Assembly (NCBI RefSeq): GCF_000287355.1
Contig: NC_018420.1
Coordinates: 1,054,001 to 1,118,000, forward strand
Direction of reading: 5' to 3'
DNA length: 64,000 nucleotides
Origin: a secondary endosymbiont of Heteropsylla cubana
GTDB taxonomy: Bacteria > Pseudomonadota > Gammaproteobacteria > Enterobacterales > Enterobacteriaceae
Within the stretch, counting starts at the first letter, position 1; each line of letters begins with the position of its first letter. Of this stretch, positions 22,451-35,636 are shown one piece after another. The notes beneath the pieces are model-generated. The model did not search any database. It worked only from the letters and a program-made list of their open reading frames with translations, and was not told the DNA's origin. A program made the translations under genes and the position numbers.

Positions 22451-25067
22451 TCTTTATCCTGTGAATATTTAAATAAATTCGTAAAATTAGGTAATTCTAG
22501 ATAGTCGACAAGGTAAGAAAGTATAAGTTCAATATACATTAGCAATAAAAGCAGAATTTCTTAATCCTAGAACATGAATTCTATCAAACTACACTTGAGC
22601 GAATCTTATGTTTTATATGAATCACCACTGAGGATATATATAAAGTAGAATTTTTTTAGTTAAATTTTAAATATATGAAAATAATACTATTTCTCAGAAA
22701 TATCAAATTTATTATTAATCGTTAGAGGATTCTAAAGTTTTTAATATTATCATGTTAAATTATTTTATTGCTTTTTATATTATTTATATGTTTTTATAGT
22801 TCAAAACTTAGACCTCTCTTTCGAGAGGATATACAATAAAAACAGTATTTTATCTAAATCATCCAAACTTTTTCTTAGAATCTTCACCCCTCTTTATTTT
22901 AAAAAAAATACAATAAAAATATTATCTGTTTATAAAGAATATTTATAAAAATTTCAATTAACAGAATTAAAATTAAACAATAGTATACATTTGTATTTAT
23001 TGAAAAATCTTATTCATTAGAGTAACTAGAATCTGAGAGGTTAAAAACTACTGTACAATAAATTGATTAAAATATTCCAGTAAATTATATGTTTAATGTA
23101 CAGTATATAAATTATACTAAACTTTACCTCTTTTAAAGAATGTTCTATTTATAAGATATAAGTATTTTATTTTATATTTTTTTACAAAAAAATCGTGCTT
23201 CTTTATTTTTTTTAAATATAAAATATACGGCGACCATGAATAAATTTTCAGTTTAAATGAACCCTATTCAAATCACTTATCAATCAACAACAGTAAGATT
23301 TAAATTTTCTTTAAAATAGAATACTTATTCTCAAATTCATTAATATTTTAAAAATTATATACTTTATAAATATTATTATCTATAATATTTTAGGGTTATT
23401 ATTAACGACGTTCTTGATCATAAGAGCTATTCATCTCTAATCTATATACAAGATGATAATCAATAATCAGGGTTAGAAGTTAACTTTTAATACAACATCG
23501 CAACTAAACTATACAAACTCCTCAACAGGTACTAATATTCATTACAGAGCTAATATTGGTTGTTTTACAATTAGCATAATATAATAGATGCTTTTAACTT
23601 AAATATTTAATGATTTCTATAGATCTAGTTTAGAACAGTAAAACGATCACTTACAAAAACATTTAGTCTTTTATATATATCATGTACTTAATTATCCACT
23701 ACAACAAGATAGAAAAAATACTACCATATTGCATAATTAAGAAATTGAAAATTGCTATAACTCTATTAATCTATAGTATTATTAATAATACCATTATTGT
23801 CTTCAATAAGTAGGCTGTAATTGCTATTAACTTCCTCTAGAGCTATTAATATATTCTTTAGAATAATTAACCATCGAATTTGTAAGTCGATATACTTAAT
23901 TTTCTACCATTAACACAGTTTTACTTATATCCCATGATACTAAAAACTATTTCTAAAAAAATACGACGTGAGGTATACTAGACATAGGCAATGATGGGAT
24001 CTGAGGAATATAATTAGCTGCATAAAGTTTCAGTGAGGAGAGCTACCGTTTTCTTGTTTAATGTTAATATTAATTATTATAATAAATATAATTTTTTTTA
24101 AATAAGATCAACTTAGACCACAACAAATTCTAAATTAAATAAGTTAAATAACTTTTAATTTAGAATATAAACTCCTTATAAAAACAAAAAAATCTAATAA
24201 ATCATTTGCTTAATAAAATTAATCTTAAACTCTAATTTTTTTGTCAAAATAATCAATAAATCAACGATTTAGATAAAAAGTAAGAGTATATCAATAAATA
24301 AAACAGTATTTATGTAAGCAAAATTACTATGCTAATATATTTATATATCACTATGATATTATATTAAATATATTTTAATTACTTTAAAATTAAATTACAT
24401 AAGTTAATTTAATATTTGTTTTTTTATGAGTTTTTCAACTTTTACATGATGGTATCATTATTAATCATCATATAAAATCTCATTTATATATAAAAATTTT
24501 TTATAACTCTTAGATGCACAATAAGTAAATTAAATTTCTCTTTGCGATAAAACACTATGATGAAAAGTAGATTAACCTTTAATAAACACCATACTCTTGC
24601 AAAGAGCCTATATATCAGGTAAAATAATTTTTTATAAAAATTTTGTTTTATCTAAATAAAATATAAAATTAAAAACTTTTAATGGAAAAGATAAAGTAAT
24701 ATAAAATATTCAACCAGAATATTTAAAAATATAGTATAATCAATCAACGTCACATTTAACAATAAATAAAGCAACACCTTGAGAAAAGTAAATAACATCT
24801 AACTTTTATCACAATAAATATTGTTTAGTAATTTAAAATCACTAAAACTTTTAATACAACAACCTTATATGTTACTAAATCCAATCGCGATGCACTCCCA
24901 ATAGTAAATGAATAATTCACCTCTAAATTCTTTCTACTTAAATTTATTTTTAAATAAACTTAGGTAGTTTTTATTCTTATGTATCGATAATCTTGCTGAC
25001 CTAAACCAAATCGGGTAAAGCTACATTCTTGGCGTTCAGCTCCTTACAATCTACTTTTCCGGACATT
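22451..25067. other. Non-coding spacer between divergent tmk and rnb
   Basis: 2.6 kb of strongly AT-rich DNA with frequent stops in all frames. I looked for mltG (upstream of tmk) and fabI/yciW (upstream of rnb) and found nothing convincing. The promoters of both transcription units must be here, but I cannot place them. Confidence 0.55.
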
Positions 25068-27002
25068 ATGTTTCAAGACAATCCGCTGCTTGCACAGCTA
25101 AAACAGCAACTTCATTTTCAAATGCCACGAGTTAAAGGAGTGGTTAAAAGCAATGAAAAAGGATTTGGCTTCCTTGAAGTCGATGCAAAAAAAAGCTATT
25201 TTATTCCACCGCTTTTTATGAAAAAAGTCATGCATGGAGACAAGGTCTTAGCTATTCTACACATAGACAAAGAACGTGAAGTTGCCGAACCTGAAGAACT
25301 TATTGAACCATTTCTAACACGATTTATAGGTCGAATCCAAATTAAAGATAAACGTCTTGCTGTCATACCTGATTATCCTTTTATAAAAGAAATCATCCCC
25401 ACCTATTTTCAGCCAGAGATTAATAAAAACTTGCAACCCGGAGATTGGGTAGTTGCAGAAATGCGTCGATATCCACTAAGAGGCGATCAACATTTTTATG
25501 CTGAAATCACCTCTCTACTCACTCGGGCCGACGATCAGTTCGCCCCCTGGTGGGTAACACTCACTCGATATAATCTTGCAACTACTCCTCCAACCATGCC
25601 AGAAAATCTTGTCTTTCAAAACGGTGAAACAGAACGCGAAGATCTTACGTCATATGATTTTATCACCATTGATAACCAAAATACAGAAGATATGGACGAT
25701 GCTATCCATTTAGTACCAACGATGAATGGTGGGTGGATTATGACAATCGCTATAGCTGATCCAACTGCTTGGGTGACGGTAAATAGTCCTTTAGACTATA
25801 TTGCGCGCGAACGCGCTTTTACCAATTATTTACCTGGATTAAATATCCCTATGCTACCTCATGCTTTATCTACTAATTTATGTTCTCTGCGAGCTCACGA
25901 ACGTCGCCCCGCACTCGGATGTCAAATGACAGTGCATTCTGACGGAAGTCTAGATAAAGATGCACGTTTTTTTACCGCTTGGATTACATCGAAAGGGAAA
26001 CAAATTTATAACAATGTATCTGACTGGATAGAAAACCTTGGTTCTTGGCAACCAGAAAACGAAATTATTGGTAATCAAATTCGATTATTACATGATGTTT
26101 TTCTAGTTCGAAATGCCTGGCGAAAAGATCACTCGCTTATTTTTAATGATCGCCCTGATTATCGTTTTGTGTTGGATAAGAAAGGCAATGTAAACGATAT
26201 TATTATTGAACGACGTCGAGTGGCTCACCACATGATTGAAGAAGCGATGATAGCTGCTAATATCTGCGCTGCCCGCGTTCTTCGCGATAATCTTGGATAT
26301 GGATTATATAATGTACATAATGGCTTCAATCCGCTCCTGATAGATCAAGTAGTTGCACTTCTAAAAAGTCATCAAATTAATGTGAATTCTACTGACCTCT
26401 TAACCTTGAAAGGTTTTTGTGCATTGCGAAGAGAATTAAAAAGCAAAAAAAATCATTATCTAGAGAAACGTATACGTCGATTCCAGACATTTGCCGATCT
26501 TAGTATCACACCCGGTCCCCATTTTGGTCTCGGAGTAGATGCTTATGCTACTTGGACCTCACCAATTCGTAAATATGGAGATATGATTAATCATAGACTA
26601 CTTAAGGCGCTTATTAAAGTCGGAACAGCCGAGCGACCAAACGAAAAAATCAGGCAACGTCTCATTGAACGGCGCCGACAAAACCGCATGGCTGAACGAG
26701 ATCTTGCTGATTGGCTGTATGCTCGTTTTTTACAATCAAAGGTTGGCAACAAAAATTGCTTTTTATCCGAAATCATCGACATTTCTCGCGGTGGAATGCG
26801 AGTACGTTTAACCGATAACGGTGCATTAGTTTTTATTCCCATTTCGTTTATTCATAATATACGTGATGAAATTATATGTAATCAAGAACACGGTATCATA
26901 CTAATACAAGGTCAACCACGTTATCGGCAAGGCGATTTTCTTAATATAACACTTACTGAAGTTCGGCTAGAACACCGTCTAATACTCGGGAAACCCGTTT
27001 AA
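25068..27002 (+). CDS. rnb: Exoribonuclease II (RNase II)
   Basis: Processive 3'-5' hydrolytic exoribonuclease. From ATG 25068 the protein is 644 aa, exactly the E. coli length, and starts [18 protein letters not shown]; a TTG 39 bases upstream extends the frame but has no family support. Cold-shock domains occupy about 1-170. The catalytic RNB domain carries [15 protein letters not shown] with the active-site aspartates and [21 protein letters not shown]-terminal S1 domain ([17 protein letters not shown]) closes it. It stands alone between large spacers. Confidence 0.97.
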   Translation: MFQDNPLLAQLKQQLHFQMPRVKGVVKSNEKGFGFLEVDAKKSYFIPPLFMKKVMHGDKVLAILHIDKEREVAEPEELIEPFLTRFIGRIQIKDKRLAVIPDYPFIKEIIPTYFQPEINKNLQPGDWVVAEMRRYPLRGDQHFYAEITSLLTRADDQFAPWWVTLTRYNLATTPPTMPENLVFQNGETEREDLTSYDFITIDNQNTEDMDDAIHLVPTMNGGWIMTIAIADPTAWVTVNSPLDYIARERAFTNYLPGLNIPMLPHALSTNLCSLRAHERRPALGCQMTVHSDGSLDKDARFFTAWITSKGKQIYNNVSDWIENLGSWQPENEIIGNQIRLLHDVFLVRNAWRKDHSLIFNDRPDYRFVLDKKGNVNDIIIERRRVAHHMIEEAMIAANICAARVLRDNLGYGLYNVHNGFNPLLIDQVVALLKSHQINVNSTDLLTLKGFCALRRELKSKKNHYLEKRIRRFQTFADLSITPGPHFGLGVDAYATWTSPIRKYGDMINHRLLKALIKVGTAERPNEKIRQRLIERRRQNRMAERDLADWLYARFLQSKVGNKNCFLSEIIDISRGGMRVRLTDNGALVFIPISFIHNIRDEIICNQEHGIILIQGQPRYRQGDFLNITLTEVRLEHRLILGKPV

Positions 27003-27550
27003 ATATTTTTAGGATATGTCATCTTATTGAAAGCTTTTTTTTAAATGTCTAAAAACAATTTGGTGCTTCTGAAAATTTGTTTATTAATTTATTTTAGAAT
27101 CCGAAACACCTATATAAGTCATATTTTATAGTAAATAATACTATATATATCATTTCGCATAAATTAAATTATTTTAGTAAACTTCTTAGTTTATAAAATT
27201 TTTCCCCTTAATTCGAATAGGGTTAAATGTTTTAATTAAGCTAAACTATAATGTTATTATGTTTAATGTTCTATATTTAATTAAACTTATAAAGTGGAAT
27301 TTTATAAAACAATTATTAATTATTAATATACAACATTCATTATAGATACATATTTGATAGTTTTTCTTTTAAAACATCATTTAACTTAATTACTAATAAA
27401 TGTCAGATTAATATTAAAAACAATAAATCAGAATAATTTCATTAAAACACACAGTAACCATATACTACAAAGTCTCTATAGACTAAAAAAATAAGTAAAT
27501 ATAATTCATATTATCTTGGTTTTTGGTTCTTATACTTTTAACTTTCAACC
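27003..27550. other. Non-coding spacer rnb-rpoZ (convergent)
   Basis: AT-rich. No gene remnant and no clear terminator for either convergent gene. Confidence 0.5.
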
Positions 27551-27772
27551 TCATTTAACTCTAGTTTCTAACCGTACGTCCATAATATTTCGGTTAATTA
27601 GCCCTTCTTCAATTTCACGCAACGCGATAACAGTATGCTTATCGTTTTCTTCTAAAACTAACGGATCTTTACCAAAAACTTGAATTTGACGTGCGCGTCG
27701 TGCTGCAACTAGTACCAAATCAAAACGGTTTCCTATTTTCTCAACAGCATCTTGTACAGTTATTCGTGCCAT
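27551..27772 (-). CDS. rpoZ: RNA polymerase omega subunit, C-terminally short
   Basis: Small subunit that chaperones beta' into the core enzyme. The start is ATG 27772, with AGAGG just upstream. It opens [20 protein letters not shown] and carries the conserved [15 protein letters not shown] and [18 protein letters not shown]. Length is 73 aa against 91 in E. coli: the charged C-terminal tail, disordered in structures, is gone. It is 45 bases downstream of gmk, as in E. coli gmk-rpoZ; spoT, trmH and recG, which follow there, are absent. Confidence 0.95.
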   Translation of the reverse strand: MARITVQDAVEKIGNRFDLVLVAARRARQIQVFGKDPLVLEENDKHTVIALREIEEGLINRNIMDVRLETRVK

Positions 27773-27817
27773 GTCTACTCTACCTCTCATAAAAAGATTT
27801 TCAATAACACCATTATA

Positions 27818-28441
27818 TTAATACGACAACAACTTGTTTATTAACACCTTATGCCGAAGTTTCTGAGGTCCAAGTCGTAATCGTTCAGCTAAAATGATAG
27901 TTTTTAAATTGTTTAATGCTACATTAAAATCATCGTTAACGACTAAATAATCATAATCTGAAAAATGAGTCATTTCTTCTACTGCCTGAGCCATACGCCG
28001 ATTAATTACTTCTTCACTATCTTGACCTCTCTCACGTAACCGACGATCTAATTCTTCTTTAGAAGGCGGAAGAATAAAAATACTGCAAATATTTGGGATT
28101 TTGTTTCGGATCTGTTTTGCACCTTGCCAATCAATATCAAGAAAAACGTCAACTCCCGTAATTAAAACTTGGTAGATAGCTTCACGAGAAGTACCATAGT
28201 AATTATCAAACACGTAAGCGTGCTCAAGAAATTCGTCCTTAGCAATCATACGCTTAAATTTTTCCATAGGCACGAAAAAGTAATGCTGACCCTCAACTTC
28301 TCCAGGACGCATGGCCCGAGTTGTATGAGAAATTGATAGTTGAATATTATAACGTTTTTGCGTTTTCAATAACGACTGGATTAGACTTGATTTTCCTGTA
28401 CCACTTGGCGAAGAAACGATATAGAGCGTACTTTCAACCAC
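27818..28441 (-). CDS. gmk: Guanylate kinase
   Basis: Converts GMP to GDP. P-loop [11 protein letters not shown] near residue 10, [19 protein letters not shown] for GMP binding, and [15 protein letters not shown] are present. I chose GTG 28441 as start: it has an AGG-containing ribosome-binding site and gives 207 aa, the E. coli length, with [11 protein letters not shown] in register. A TTG ten codons upstream is possible. It forms an operon with rpoZ. Confidence 0.95.
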   Translation of the reverse strand: MVESTLYIVSSPSGTGKSSLIQSLLKTQKRYNIQLSISHTTRAMRPGEVEGQHYFFVPMEKFKRMIAKDEFLEHAYVFDNYYGTSREAIYQVLITGVDVFLDIDWQGAKQIRNKIPNICSIFILPPSKEELDRRLRERGQDSEEVINRRMAQAVEEMTHFSDYDYLVVNDDFNVALNNLKTIILAERLRLGPQKLRHKVLINKLLSY

Positions 28442-30814
28442 CCTGCACCTCGACACACTAAAAATTTGCAATATAGACCTTATTTTTGTCTCTAAAACGA
28501 TAAAATATTTTCGGTATTACGATCTTTATAGCATTCACTATGGCCATGGAATTTGTTATGCTATGTATTTTATATAGATCTACATACAAAAAAAAATCAC
28601 AATAGTCGTACATAAATCTTTCTAACCCTTAAATATACTCATATCTTAATTTTTATGAAAGAATTGGTCAAAAAATGGTTTTTCTTAAAAAGCTTTTATC
28701 CCGCTTCTCTCCATATTTTGTAAACGAGCACATTTTTATACAATCTAAACATTCATCAAAATTCCTTAAAAACACATTCATTTATTTAATAGATTAACCT
28801 TATGTACTTTTTTAAAAACAGTTTTTTAAAACAATATTTTATCTCTCATAATAGGGAATAATAATCGAGATTATAGCTATTTTAGCTACTATTTTTACTG
28901 AGTGTTTCTTAGAAAAAAAATCTGACTTTTCTCTAGATATTAATCTCTCTAGCAAGGAAATAATTTTTATTATAAATTCCACGTTATGCAAATATGACTT
29001 TAATCAATATTCATTTGTTTTTTTTAAAAATTATTAAAACAAATAGGCAGCTTTTCTTTTTATTTATTAATGCTTGTTTGATATAAGAGAATTGTCGTTC
29101 ATTTTATTCAATGCTTTCTACTAAGTGTTTGTTAATTTGCATTCTTTAAAACAAATAGAGTTATAACATAACTTCTATCATTTAAAAATCGATCAAAATC
29201 TCATATATCTATGTGTTAACATTTTCTGCAATTTTATATACTACTACATGGTAGAGATTTCTTTTTTATAGAATATGTTATTGCATTTTTAATTATATAT
29301 TATCTAAATATTTCGATTTTGTTATTTATTAAATAATAAAAACTATATTTCTACTTTAAAATAGCTATCTTAGTCGATTCAAATTATATTCTTAAGTCTA
29401 TAATAAAGTTGATATTTTCATTGATTTTTCGGTTTAAAAATTACTTTAAATTAATAGTCGACAGTCCGAAAAAAATCAATGAAATATATTTTAATTATCA
29501 TAGAAGTGCTAGTTATTAATCCTTAAATTATATCATCACAGTAGAACTATTTAATTTGGAAATTTTCTGTGAAAAAAATAATATTTTATGTTAAAATTTA
29601 TAATTGAATTGATTTTTTTTGTTAAGTAGAATCTATTTTAACTTAATATTATATGAGAATTTTTTTATAAAAATAAACGAAACTACTTAAATACCTTACT
29701 CAATAATGATTAAATCATGATACCTTTTCGAAAAGAAGACGTTAGTGTCTAACGTTATGAAAGTAATATAATTATCAAACTGTTAAAATTTATGAAATAT
29801 GAAACAATATTTAAGATTTCCAAATAATCTTTAGATTATAAATCTAATACCTAAATTTTTTATAGAAAACTGCTATTAACACCCCAATAACTTTTATTTA
29901 TTAAACAAGCGTTTTTTTATAATCTTTATTATATGTGAAAATGTATTAAAATAATAATTTTTATAAATCTCTATTGCTCTGTAACTTCCATATAGCGATA
30001 GTATCGCTGTCTTGGGCGGCGCATTATTACAAAATAAAAAAACTATTTTTATAAAGTTAACGCCCCCTTTAAATCTTTTAAAATAATCGCTAAAAAATTT
30101 GTTGATCTACAATCATCATCGTAGATAATATTTATCTATATTTAATATATTAATATTTTAATACATAATATAGATTTTTATTATTATGATCAAGGTATGT
30201 TAATTAAACCATCTCTTTAATTATTACTAATTAGCACAACAACTACCATCTAATTCGAAACTATTGTAAAAAAATACCCAAGTACAGATATTACTTTCTA
30301 AATAATTTAATGTTTTTAGCATATGACAAGATAAAATCTTTTAAAATATTATAAATATCAAAGAACTAAAAAATTTTATTTAATCCTTACAAAAAAAAGA
30401 ATAAGGTATCGCTAAAGCAACTATAAAGCTACATAGAAGATAAAACTTAAATAAAGAATTTGTAACATCATAAGATCATAAGATATAAATAAAAAAAAAC
30501 CAATCCGCATAAAATGAGATATTAATTTTATTTACAGCCTAGGCTATCTTCCTTTCCTTTAAAATTCAAAGATTACTTACATTTTTAAATAAAATTAAAA
30601 AACAGAGATCTTAATTATCGTATTATCTCTGCATCTCCATAAATTAATTTTATTATTATTGATGATATTTTAAATTAATAGTAATAGCATTTTTCATTCA
30701 TTCTACTAAAATCTTTGAAAAAATTAATAAAATTATAGTGCCGGAAAAATTTCCAAGCTACAATTGTTATCTTCAACTATATATTTTACTTAATAAATAA
30801 AATTAAAAAACATC
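28442..30814. other. Non-coding spacer upstream of gmk
   Basis: AT-rich, no intact gene. A small GC-richer island near 29985-30025 reads IAIVSLSWAAH on the plus strand, which resembles the VSVAFAAC segment of HemA, but its distance to the hemA 3' remnant is about twice that expected, so I do not include it in that remnant. Confidence 0.45.
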
Positions 30815-31125
30815 TTAACCTGGCTAGGCTATATATCTATTGATACGACAGATCGCTTCTAAAGCATTATAAAACTCACTTAACTGAAAAAAAATACATT
30901 AATACTATACTACCCTATGAACTATCTTTATAATTTGAATTATAAATCTCATAAATTAAATAAATTAGCTAAACATTATCTATAAAAATATATTAAGGTA
31001 TCTCATAAAATTTAATAACTTAAAAATGTTAATCTCGCACCTTAAACGAACTTCATCTACGATGATAAAGATAAAAAAGGTAGCATAAAATGGTATACAA
31101 GCTAAATAATCGTTTAATTATAAAA
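30815..31125 (+). pseudogene. hemA: Probable hemA 3' remnant (glutamyl-tRNA reductase)
   Basis: Immediately upstream of prfA, where hemA sits in E. coli. One frame reads LGYISID (30824-30844), then after a stop SII (30863-30871), like AYLYSVDDLQSII of HemA. At 31099-31119 another frame reads KLNNRLI, like WKLTNRLI near the HemA C-terminus, with a tryptophan codon at 31091. The distance from SII to the tryptophan is 76 codons; in E. coli HemA it is 77. Several stops and at least one frameshift make it non-functional. The fragments are short, so this rests largely on synteny and spacing. Confidence 0.5.
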
Positions 31126-31344
31126 AAAACTGGTTAATATTTTTGAATATGCTACCTGTCCTGTATATGTAGACACCGATGAAACCATATCTTCATACTT
31201 TTACTAAATAAACTGCTTACTTAGAATTATGTTTCAATCTGCTCCAAAGTAATCAGTAATATTAAAGGTTCTTTCTATGATATATCATATGTTCTTAATT
31301 ATATTAAATATTTATTGATAGATACTATAGGGAGACTAGCACAC

Positions 31345-32427
31345 ATGCATTCCTCAATAATAAAAAAATTAACGACATTACAGGAACGCCGTGAAGAAAT
31401 AGAGGTTCTGCTTAATGAACTAAGTATCGTGTCCGATCAAGTTCGTTTCTGCTCTCTCTCAAAAGAACACACACAACTCTTAGCGATCACTCAATGCTTT
31501 CAAAAGTGGAAACAACTTAAAACAGATATCAATATTATTACAGACTTACTTCACGATCTAGAAATGCGCGACATAGCTCAAGAAGAAATTCTGAAATTAA
31601 AAAATAATCAACAAGAACTTGAAAAAGAATTGCAGATGTTATTACTATCACGAGATCCTAATGATGAACGGGGATGTTTTCTAGAAATCCGCGCCGGCAC
31701 TGGTGGAAATGAAGCAGCTTTATTTGCAGGGCTATTATTTCGCATGTATAATCGTTATGCAGAAAAGCAAGGATGGAAGATAGATATAATCAATGCCAAT
31801 GATGGTGAACACGGCGGCTTTAAAGAAGTAATAGCTAAGATATCTCATTCTGGCGCTTATGGATTATTAAAATTTGAATCTGGTGGTCATCGTGTTCAAC
31901 GTGTTCCAAATACCGAATCTCAAGGCCGAGTTCATACCTCCTCCTGTACAATCGCAGTGATGCCAGAAATTCCAGAAGCAGATTTACCAAAAATCCACAC
32001 AAACGATCTACGAATTGATACCTTCCGTTCTTCCGGAGCGGGAGGTCAACATGTCAATACTACTGATTCAGCTATACGCATTACTCACCTCCCTACCGGA
32101 CTAGTAGTAGAATGTCAGGATGAACGATCCCAACATAAAAATAAAGCTAAGGCTTTAGGAGTATTAAGTGCTAGATTACAAGCTAATGAAATTCAACGAC
32201 GACAACAACAAGAATCTTCTACACGCCGTAATCTTTTAGGTAGTGGAGATCGCTGTGATCGTATTCGTACTTATAACTTTCCTCAAGGACGCATAACCGA
32301 TCATCGTATAGGGTTAACAATACATAGATTAGATGAATTTATTGAAGGAAAACTAGACATGCTGATTAAACCTATTTTGCAAGAATATCACACCAATCAA
32401 CTTACTTTGCTATCTGAAACAAAATGA
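31345..32427 (+). CDS. prfA: Peptide chain release factor RF1
   Basis: Recognises UAA and UAG and triggers peptide release. From ATG 31345 it is 360 aa, the E. coli length, with GGGAG about 10 bases upstream; the frame extends to a TTG at 31315 without family support. The GGQ motif sits in [18 protein letters not shown], the PxT recognition motif in VPNTESQGR, and the core [11 protein letters not shown] and [18 protein letters not shown] are intact. It overlaps prmC (ATGA), which encodes the methylase of its GGQ glutamine. Confidence 0.97.
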   Translation: MHSSIIKKLTTLQERREEIEVLLNELSIVSDQVRFCSLSKEHTQLLAITQCFQKWKQLKTDINIITDLLHDLEMRDIAQEEILKLKNNQQELEKELQMLLLSRDPNDERGCFLEIRAGTGGNEAALFAGLLFRMYNRYAEKQGWKIDIINANDGEHGGFKEVIAKISHSGAYGLLKFESGGHRVQRVPNTESQGRVHTSSCTIAVMPEIPEADLPKIHTNDLRIDTFRSSGAGGQHVNTTDSAIRITHLPTGLVVECQDERSQHKNKAKALGVLSARLQANEIQRRQQQESSTRRNLLGSGDRCDRIRTYNFPQGRITDHRIGLTIHRLDEFIEGKLDMLIKPILQEYHTNQLTLLSETK

Positions 32428-33266
32428 CAACTTGGAAAATATGGTTGGAAGAAGCTACGTTGCGTCTACGCATATCTCTCAGTTCTAGTCCTAGACTAGA
32501 TGCCAAAATTCTACTAGAAAATGTAACAGGTGCATCACGTAGTCATTTAATTACTTTTGATGAATTTGTATTAACAGATCTACAAAAAAGTAAACTTGAA
32601 AGTTTGTTAGTAAGACGAGAACTCGGCGAGCCTATAGCATATATAACAAAAAAACGTGAATTTTGGTCTTTACCCCTCACGGTATCAACTGATACTCTTA
32701 TTCCCCGTCCTGACACTGAATGTCTAGTTCAATGTGCATTAAATTTGCTACCTTTTATGGAACTTAAAGTGCTTGATTTAGGTACTGGAAGTGGAGCAAT
32801 TGCACTGGCTTTAGCCTCAGAGCGACCCGAATGGAAAATTATTGGTATTGATTGTATTCCAGGTGCTATCTTGATTGCCCGTGCTAATGCAGATCATCTA
32901 AAACTGAATAACGTAAAATTCTATGAAGGTAACTGGTTTCAATTTTTAAAAAATCAGCGTTATGATCTTATTGTGAGCAATCCACCTTATATTAAATCTA
33001 ACGACGCCATTCTTGTACAAGGAAACCTACGGTTTGAGCCACGAAAAGCCTTAGAAGCTGGAGAAGATGGACTGAAACATCTAAAAATCATCTGTAATGA
33101 AGCAGGATCTCATTTACAATCTGGTGGTTGGTTAATATTAGAACACGCTTGCTGTCAAGGAGAAATAGTTCGTAGCCTGCTTAGAAGTGGCGGTTTTAGT
33201 AAAATAACTACAATAAAGGATTATTCTAATAATGATCGTGTAAGCCAAGGACAATGGTTACGATAA
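32424..33266 (+). CDS. prmC: Release factor glutamine methyltransferase PrmC (HemK)
   Basis: SAM-dependent methylase that modifies the glutamine of the GGQ motif in RF1 and RF2. Length is 280 aa (E. coli 277). The N-terminal helical domain is followed by LIPRPDTE, the SAM motif [15 protein letters not shown], and the catalytic VSNPPYIKS. Its ATG overlaps the prfA stop, so the enzyme and its substrate are translationally coupled, as in E. coli. Confidence 0.96.
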   Translation: MTTWKIWLEEATLRLRISLSSSPRLDAKILLENVTGASRSHLITFDEFVLTDLQKSKLESLLVRRELGEPIAYITKKREFWSLPLTVSTDTLIPRPDTECLVQCALNLLPFMELKVLDLGTGSGAIALALASERPEWKIIGIDCIPGAILIARANADHLKLNNVKFYEGNWFQFLKNQRYDLIVSNPPYIKSNDAILVQGNLRFEPRKALEAGEDGLKHLKIICNEAGSHLQSGGWLILEHACCQGEIVRSLLRSGGFSKITTIKDYSNNDRVSQGQWLR

Positions 33267-34544
33267 TTAAAAAAAACCATCAAATAACTTTTTAAGAAAT
33301 TTCTTATAAAGCATGATCACACTATTCTAGTGAATGCTATTCTATTAGAATTTTAGTCAACCCTTCATTTAGTAAAATTATATGTACAAACTTCCAGACA
33401 CTTCAACTAACTAAGTAACAATTTCTTCCTTAATTGATATTGAGGAAATGCGTTATTTCTTTTAAGATTAATCTTGTTCTTAGTAATAATGATTACAAGA
33501 ACTATCATATAGTAATACCATGTTTCATGCGAAATATCCTATGCTCCTTAAGTGATTATGGTGGCAACCGATTTACTCAGTTTTTCTTTTTCCTTAAAGG
33601 GGATAACACATTCACCAAAAAATTCTCAACCTAATACATATCTAATAATATATAAGCAATGGATATCATTTCAATAATCTATAACTATTACAGTTCCAGA
33701 TAAGAACTTTATCTTAAAAAATGTTAATTTTTTGGATTTTTTTCCATCGCAAACGAAATACTTTCTTCCAATTAATCATACACATAAAAATTGTTTATCT
33801 ATAACTGTTAACATGAAGACAAAAAGAGTAGAAACTATTTTCAAAATAGATGGTTGTGATGTAAAACTTTAATCGTCATTTATCTTGTCGAATATTTTTT
33901 TTAGTAGTTAAAGTTAATTCAGAAAACATTTAAATAACAACTAATTTTATACTAATTTTCCGCAAGGTTTTTTGAGAACGTTTCTCTTATGTTCTTTCCT
34001 ATAAGTCTTTTACACAGTCTGCGTTCTGTTAGCTAATTATCTTTATCAGAGATATGACGCTACTTTTCCAGTCAATCCTAATAGTAATTACTATTGGGGT
34101 CCCAAGTGGGATGTTAATAGAGATTTTTTATAAAAAATTATTTTTTGTTGTTCTTTAAGCAAATAATATCTTCATATTATTTATATTAATAATAAATCTA
34201 ATCTGATTGTTCTAATCCTCTGAATATATTTAATAATATTGCTCACCTGGCGATATTTATTGATGATCTAAATCACCACCATACTGTAGCAACGCTTACT
34301 TTTTTCATAAACCATACCTACAATTTGCTATAATTGTCTAAATTATTCCACTTTTCTCACATACGTTGTCGACTATTTTGTTTATCTTTTTATGTTTGCA
34401 TGCTCTATTTCTTCTTTATTATATTAGATACAATTTTTTATAAAAAAATTATCAATTACTATATAACTTATATTAGTTAATTCTTGAAGATAAGAATACA
34501 TAGTTTTAGACTAAAATATATATTTTATCTGACAATGACTTATT
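33267..34544. other. Non-coding spacer prmC-queA
   Basis: AT-rich. In E. coli sirB and kdsA follow prmC; neither is recognisable. A 42-codon open stretch at 34005-34133 (plus) is rich in Asn, Tyr, Trp and Pro codons, with YYWGPKWDVNRDFL at its end. It begins directly after a stop, has no start codon, and I cannot identify it. Confidence 0.5.
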
Positions 34545-35636
34545 ATGCACGTTACAGATTTTTCGTTTGAAGTACCTGATAATCTAATTGCGCGTTATCC
34601 TCAAGCAAAACGCAGCTCCTGTCGTTTATTATGTCTAGACGGTCTAGGAGGAACAATAATCCATCAAACCTTTAACGATTTAGTAGAAAAATTAACAGAA
34701 GGAGATTTACTAATCTTTAATAACACAAAAGTTATTCCTGCACGGTTATATGGAAGAAAAGTTACTGGAGGAAAAATTGAAGTTTTAATTGAAAAGATTT
34801 TCGACAACCATCGAACACTTGCACACATCCGCTCTTCTAAGGCACCAAAACCTGGAAGTAAATTATTGTTGGGGGACGATTACAGTATCTCTGCAACCAT
34901 GATTAGTCGCTATAATTCTCTCTTTGAACTACATATTAACGACAATCGAGATATTATGACCCTATTAAATGATTTTGGACATACTCCTTTACCGCCTTAT
35001 ATAAATCGATTATCTGAAATTGCAGATCACGAACTATATCAAACAGTTTATGCTAAACACCCTGGATCGGTAGCAGCACCTACCGCCGGTTTACATTTTG
35101 ATGAAAACCTATTAGCTCTACTAAATGCTAAAGGAATTAAAATAGAATTTATCACGCTTCATATAGGAGCAGCTACTTTTCAACCAATAAGAGTAAATTT
35201 AATAGAAAACCATCAGATGCACTCGGAATATATAGAAGTATCTCAAAATGTAGTAGATGCAGTAAATACTTGTAAAACTCGAGGAAAGAGGGTCATTGCC
35301 GTTGGGACAACCTCTGTTCGTTCTCTTGAGAGCGCAGCAGCAGCTGCCGCTAAAATTGGAAAAACAAACCTAATCCCCTTCTATGGTGATACAAGTATCT
35401 TTATTTATCCAGGTTATCAATTTCGCATCGTGGATGTCATAATAACTAACTTTCATCTTCCTGAATCCACTCTTATCATGCTTGTCGCCGCCTTTGCTGG
35501 CTATCGTCACACACTAACAGCTTATCGTGAAGCAGTAACAAAAATGTATCGTTTTTTTAGTTATGGAGATGCAATGTTTATTGTCCGAAATCCCGAAGCG
35601 CATCAAGAACAAATAAGCGAATTATTAATAGATTAA
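34545..35636 (+). CDS. queA: S-adenosylmethionine:tRNA ribosyltransferase-isomerase QueA
   Basis: Adds the epoxycyclopentane ring in queuosine synthesis at tRNA position 34. Length is 363 aa (E. coli 356). [48 protein letters not shown] and [14 protein letters not shown] are family signatures. It stands alone between two spacers; tgt, its usual downstream neighbour and the preceding enzyme of queuosine insertion, is not in the window. tRNA-Tyr(GTA), a queuosine tRNA, is encoded at 50.9 kb. Confidence 0.96.
   Translation: MHVTDFSFEVPDNLIARYPQAKRSSCRLLCLDGLGGTIIHQTFNDLVEKLTEGDLLIFNNTKVIPARLYGRKVTGGKIEVLIEKIFDNHRTLAHIRSSKAPKPGSKLLLGDDYSISATMISRYNSLFELHINDNRDIMTLLNDFGHTPLPPYINRLSEIADHELYQTVYAKHPGSVAAPTAGLHFDENLLALLNAKGIKIEFITLHIGAATFQPIRVNLIENHQMHSEYIEVSQNVVDAVNTCKTRGKRVIAVGTTSVRSLESAAAAAAKIGKTNLIPFYGDTSIFIYPGYQFRIVDVIITNFHLPESTLIMLVAAFAGYRHTLTAYREAVTKMYRFFSYGDAMFIVRNPEAHQEQISELLID

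Noticed and set aside
23950..24070. GC-richer patch in the tmk-rnb spacer that might be a fabI remnant
   Set aside because: Only scattered residues agree with FabI and several frame changes would be needed; below what I can support.
29985..30055. IAIVSLSWAAH on the plus strand resembling the middle of HemA
   Set aside because: The match is short and lies about 790 bases from the 3' remnant where about 380 are expected.
33434..33634. 66-codon open frame on the plus strand after prmC
   Set aside because: Composition is that of translated AT-rich spacer (long Phe run), there is no ribosome-binding site, and I recognise no family.
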